Assembly: GCA_900545755.1 (NCBI GenBank)
Contig: URAG01000085.1
Span: 1-9,027 of the forward strand
DNA length: 9,027 nucleotides
Origin: an uncultured Cloacibacillus sp.
GTDB taxonomy: Bacteria; Synergistota; Synergistia; Synergistales; Synergistaceae
Reading direction: 5' to 3'
Shown here: positions 6,515 to 9,027 of the stretch, piece after piece
Layout of the letters: every line of letters begins with the position of its first letter
Position numbering within the stretch: the first letter of the stretch is position 1
The notes under the pieces: generated by a model
Database searches by the model: none
What the model was told of the DNA's origin: nothing
What the model saw: the letters and a program-made list of their open reading frames with translations, nothing else
Program-made: the position numbers and the translations under genes

Positions 6515-7062
6515 CTCTGCGCCTTCCGCGCGAGGTGCCAGTAGTAGGCGGCGAGCGTCTTGCCGTCCTTTACGCCGCCATCCGCGACAAGGGCGTCGAG
6601 CTCTGCGGGCGAAAATTTGCGCACTTTTATGTACTCGTCGTCGTCCTCCGGCAGCTTAGAATCAGAGAGCTCGGAGGCGTAGAACATAGTTATCTTCTCC
6701 GTCGTGAAGCCAGGCGAGGAGTAGAGCTCAGCAATTTTTTCCAAACGCCCAGGCCTGCGTCCAATTTCTTCCTGAAGCTCGCGCGCCGCCGTCTCCTCCG
6801 CCGATTCGCCGTCCTCGACGAGTCCGGCCGGGATTTCGTATATCTCTTCGTCTATGGCGTGGCGGTACTGCTTTACAAGGAAGATTCCGCCGTCGGCGTC
6901 CTCGGCGAGCATCGCGACCGCCGGTTTGTGCAGGACGACTTCGCGTATTTTTTCCGAACCGGAGGGGAATTTTACCGTGTCGACGCGCACGTCGACGATG
7001 CGTCCCCTATATGGGAATTCGCTTTTTAATATGTTGCGGAGTGGATTTTTCAATTCGGTCAT
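6511..7062 (-). CDS. nudF: Nudix hydrolase, ADP-ribose pyrophosphatase type
   Basis: Predicted to cleave ADP-ribose (and similar nucleoside diphosphate sugars) into AMP and ribose 5-phosphate, limiting protein-damaging free ADP-ribose. The start is placed at ATG 7062, with AGGAG 9 bases upstream; a TTG two codons earlier has only 3 bases of spacing. This gives 183 residues. The Nudix box runs from Gly80 to about residue 102: G-x5-E(86)-x7-R(94)E(95)L-x-E(98)E(99)-x-G(101), complete apart from Arg at the final normally hydrophobic position. YEIPAGLVE just before the box and SSPGFTTEKI after it are typical of the ADP-ribose branch. There are 12 bases between the fmt stop and this start; the end overlaps the xer start. 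Gene order nudF-xerD is shared with Bacillus. Substrate assignment is by family resemblance. Confidence 0.87.
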   Translation of the reverse strand: MTELKNPLRNILKSEFPYRGRIVDVRVDTVKFPSGSEKIREVVLHKPAVAMLAEDADGGIFLVKQYRHAIDEEIYEIPAGLVEDGESAEETAARELQEEIGRRPGRLEKIAELYSSPGFTTEKITMFYASELSDSKLPEDDDEYIKVRKFSPAELDALVADGGVKDGKTLAAYYWHLARKAQR

Positions 7063-7074
7063 GGTCAACGTCTC

Positions 7075-8004
7075 CTATTCAAGGCTTTCGCCCTCGTTCA
7101 CACGCAAGCCGCGCGCCCAGTCTTCCGCGCGCTGGAGCTTTTTGCCCTCGGGCTGCACCTCAGCGAGACGCAGAAGCCCTTCGCCGCAAGCAACGCAGGG
7201 CGCACCGCCGCGCACCGCGTATGTGCCTGGCGTTCCAGAACCGGAGACCGCCTCGGCCCTGTATATGCGCAGCCGCCTGCCGCGCACCGTGCAGAATACG
7301 CCGGGCGCAGCTCCGATGCCGCGTATCTTGTCCGCGATTTCAGCGGCGGGACGCGCCCAGTCTATCTTTCCTTCAGATTTGTCTATCTTAGGCGCGTAGG
7401 TCGCGCCGTCTTCTCGCTGCTCCGTGAAACGCCATTCGTACGGCGGCACGTCGCAGAGATAATGGAGCAAGGTTTCCGCGCCGAGGCGCGCCGCCTTCTC
7501 CGCAAGCGAGGCGCAATCGTCGTCCGGCGCGATTTCGAGCTCCGGCTGCGCGAGTATAGGGCCGGAGTCCATTCCCGCGTCTAAGCGGAATATCGATACG
7601 GCGGTGTTTTTGCGCCCGTCCATCAGGACGCGCTGGAGCGGCGCGGAGCCGCGGTATTCGGGAAGCTTCGATGGATGAATGTTAAGGCAGCCGTATTTCG
7701 CCGCCGTGAGCACGGGTTCTTTGATTATATGGCCGAAGTCTATTACGAGCAGGACGTCCGGCGCGTTGGCCTTTATCCACGCGACGCGCTCCGCGTCCGC
7801 AGAGAGCCTCTCCGTCGTATAAACTGGAAGGCCGAGCTTCTGCGCGAGCTCCCATACCGGCGTGTTGCGCATTGAAAGGCCGCGCCCGGCGCTTTTGGGC
7901 GCGTTCGTCAACACCCATTCGGGGCGCATCCGCCCGCTCACGAGCTCAAGGCAGCGCGCGGCGAAGTGTCCCGAACCGAGGAAAGCCGCCGTCAACTTCG
8001 TCAT
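7075..8004 (-). CDS. fmt: Methionyl-tRNA formyltransferase
   Basis: Transfers a formyl group from 10-formyl-tetrahydrofolate to initiator Met-tRNA. The 309-residue length is normal. The catalytic Asn108, His110 (LNIHPSKLPEYRG) and Asp146 (LDAGMDSGPIL) fall at the same numbers as in E. coli Fmt. The C-terminal OB-like tRNA-binding domain spans about 205-300. The N-terminal motif is divergent: FLGSGHFAA stands where GTPxFA is usual, and SAGRG where PAGRG is usual. ATG is chosen because it overlaps the def stop (ATGA), with GAGG just upstream. The neighbour def removes the formyl group that Fmt adds, the classic pairing. Confidence 0.95.
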   Translation of the reverse strand: MTKLTAAFLGSGHFAARCLELVSGRMRPEWVLTNAPKSAGRGLSMRNTPVWELAQKLGLPVYTTERLSADAERVAWIKANAPDVLLVIDFGHIIKEPVLTAAKYGCLNIHPSKLPEYRGSAPLQRVLMDGRKNTAVSIFRLDAGMDSGPILAQPELEIAPDDDCASLAEKAARLGAETLLHYLCDVPPYEWRFTEQREDGATYAPKIDKSEGKIDWARPAAEIADKIRGIGAAPGVFCTVRGRRLRIYRAEAVSGSGTPGTYAVRGGAPCVACGEGLLRLAEVQPEGKKLQRAEDWARGLRVNEGESLE

Positions 8005-8495
8005 TTTTCCTCAGCCGCGCGGCGCGCGATCTTTTTCTTCATGAACTGCCGTTTGAGCGGCGAAACGCGGTCGATGAGCAGCCGCCCTTTAAGGTGGTCT
8101 ATCTCGTGCGAGAAAACGCGTGCGATGAAGCCTTCAAGCTCGCGCGTAACCTCTTTGCCGTTCTCGTCCTTGTATGTCACGGTCATTCTTTCAGGCGAAA
8201 CTACTTTCTCATAGATGCCTGGAAAGCTGAGACAGCCTTCCTCGCCCGTTACGGCTCCTTCTTCCGATAGTATCACTGGGTTCACAAGCACATATTTGTC
8301 GTCCTTGTAGTCTATGACAACGACCTTCTTCGAGACTCCTACCTGAGGAGCCGCGAGCCCGACTCCGTCGTTCGCGTACATAGTCTCCCACATGTCGGCA
8401 ACGAGCGATTTCAGCTCGTCGTCGAAATCAGCCACCTCCTCCGTCTCCTCGCGGAGAACGGGGTTGGGATAAACGCATATAGTCCTAAGGGCCAT
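8001..8495 (-). CDS. def: Peptide deformylase
   Basis: Metalloenzyme removing the N-formyl group from nascent proteins at the ribosome exit. At 164 residues it has all three motifs: GVGLAAPQ at 44-51, EGCLS with metal ligand Cys88, and HEIDH with metal ligands His130 and His134 and catalytic Glu131. The residue before this HExxH is Ser129, where Gln is common. A basic C-terminal tail (KKKIARRAAEEK) follows. The ATG has GGGAGG 7 bases upstream. It is the first gene of the operon, behind a terminator, and its stop overlaps the fmt start by ATGA. Confidence 0.96.
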   Translation of the reverse strand: MALRTICVYPNPVLREETEEVADFDDELKSLVADMWETMYANDGVGLAAPQVGVSKKVVVIDYKDDKYVLVNPVILSEEGAVTGEEGCLSFPGIYEKVVSPERMTVTYKDENGKEVTRELEGFIARVFSHEIDHLKGRLLIDRVSPLKRQFMKKKIARRAAEEK

Positions 8496-8530
8496 AAATT
8501 GACCTCCCGTCGCTTTTTTAAGATATTCTA

Positions 8531-8559
8531 ATTCTAACGTAAAAAACGCCCGCGCTCAA
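8531..8559 (-). promoter_or_regulatory. Candidate promoter of the def-fmt-nudF-xerD-punA-pdp operon
   Basis: On the minus strand, -35 TTGAGC (8559-8554) and -10 TAGAAT (8536-8531) are 17 bases apart. A second TAGAAT follows directly (8530-8525). The -35 lies in the loop and right-hand strand of the upstream gene's terminator hairpin, so transcription arriving from the S1 gene could interfere. No other gene start competes for it. Confidence 0.5.
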
Positions 8560-8576
8560 GGGAACGAGCGCGGGCG
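8541..8576 (-). terminator. Intrinsic terminator of the S1-domain gene
   Basis: On the minus strand an 11-pair perfect stem (CGCCCGCGCTC at 8576-8566 with GAGCGCGGGCG at 8557-8547) encloses an 8-base loop. It is followed by six U (8546-8541). It lies 24 bases after the S1 gene stop. Confidence 0.93.
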
Positions 8577-8600
8577 CGGATTTACGGCGTTGTGCCTGCG

Positions 8601-9027
8601 TTAGGCGTCTTCTTTCTCGCGGTTCTTGAGGAAGTCGCCGAGCGTGAAGTTCATCTCTTCCTGCGGAAGCTGGCTGTTGGGGTTCTCCTGCCTCCTGCGG
8701 TCTCCGTCGGGGCGGCGGCGGCGCGGACGCTCGTCGCGGCGCGGCTGCTCGTCCTGCTGGAAGCGCTCACGCGGCTGCTCGTCGCGCGGGGCGCGCTTCG
8801 CGGGCTCCTCGTGCGCGGGGCGGAGGCTCAAGCGGATGCGGCGCTCTGTCGGGTTGACCTCAAGCACGCGGGCCGTGACTTCCTGTCCCTCGCTGAGAAC
8901 GTCTCTCGGGTTCTCGACTCTCTGGCTCGAAAGCTGCGAGATGTGGATGAGTCCCTCGACGCCCTCTTCAAGTTCGACGAATCCGCCGAAGTCGCCGATT
9001 CTGACTACCATCAAAGGAACCTCGGCA
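8601..9027 (-). CDS. S1 RNA-binding domain protein (ribosomal protein S1-like), 5' end missing
   Basis: The frame is open through the right edge, so only the last 141 residues are visible and the true start is outside. The first part is an S1 (OB-fold) domain: VVRIGDFGGFVELEEGVEGLIHISQLS, then GQEVTARVLEVNPTERRIRLSLR, the standard end of an S1 repeat. It is followed (from about 8813 leftward) by some 70 residues of low complexity rich in Arg, Glu, Pro, Asp and Gln, then a short ordered-looking end, MNFTLGDFLKNREKEDA. It could be the last repeat of a ribosomal protein S1 homologue or a smaller S1 regulator. PNPase is less likely because of the long tail. RNA binding is well supported; the exact role is not. 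Confidence 0.82.
   Translation of the reverse strand, partial: AEVPLMVVRIGDFGGFVELEEGVEGLIHISQLSSQRVENPRDVLSEGQEVTARVLEVNPTERRIRLSLRPAHEEPAKRAPRDEQPRERFQQDEQPRRDERPRRRRPDGDRRRQENPNSQLPQEEMNFTLGDFLKNREKEDA

Noticed and set aside
6439..7029. 196-codon open frame on the plus strand
   Set aside because: Antisense to the intact Nudix gene; Arg-rich, low-information translation with no family motif.

Overview
This is a bacterial chromosomal segment in which every supported gene lies on the minus strand, so transcription runs from high to low coordinates. The right-hand two thirds is GC-rich and densely packed. A six-gene run (def, fmt, a Nudix ADP-ribose pyrophosphatase, xerD-type recombinase, purine nucleoside phosphorylase, pyrimidine nucleoside phosphorylase) resembles the nudF-xerD-punA(-pdp) order known from Bacillus-type genomes. 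A selenocysteine tRNA shows that the organism decodes UGA as Sec. GC content, gene order and divergent family motifs would fit a Synergistota-like or clostridial anaerobe. That placement is inference, since no rRNA or taxon-specific marker is present.

Layout from right to left (transcription order): (1) 9027-8601, the C-terminal part of an S1-domain RNA-binding protein with an Arg/Glu/Pro-rich tail, followed by a strong intrinsic terminator (8541-8576). (2) 8495-3467, the def-fmt-nudF-xerD-punA-pdp operon. Three of its junctions are 4-base ATGA stop/start overlaps and two are gaps of 12-13 bases; it is closed by a GC-rich intrinsic terminator (3411-3454). A plausible promoter for the operon overlaps the preceding terminator. 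(3) 3329-2739, a lone small serine recombinase of the resolvase/invertase type, preceded by a two-part inverted repeat that includes its Shine-Dalgarno sequence. (4) 2605-2509, tRNA-Sec(UCA) with encoded CCA, its own sigma70-like promoter and an intrinsic terminator. (5) 2508-2152, an AT-rich gap with small dyads and no convincing gene. (6) 2151-1, the first 717 codons of a large superfamily 2 helicase with tandem helicase-associated (HA) modules, running off the left edge.

Functional reading: Def and Fmt handle formyl-methionine at the start and end of initiator use. The Nudix enzyme and the two nucleoside phosphorylases feed ribose and base salvage. The Xer recombinase has the full catalytic set and sits in its usual housekeeping context. 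The accessory-looking part is 1 to about 3380. A helicase gene of less GC-rich composition lies directly beyond the 3' end of tRNA-Sec, the side on which tRNA-targeted islands insert, and a solitary serine recombinase lies on the other side of the tRNA. This suggests an island or defence/mobile cargo at a selC locus. No attachment-site repeat or integrase for such an island is visible in the window, so that reading stays a hypothesis.
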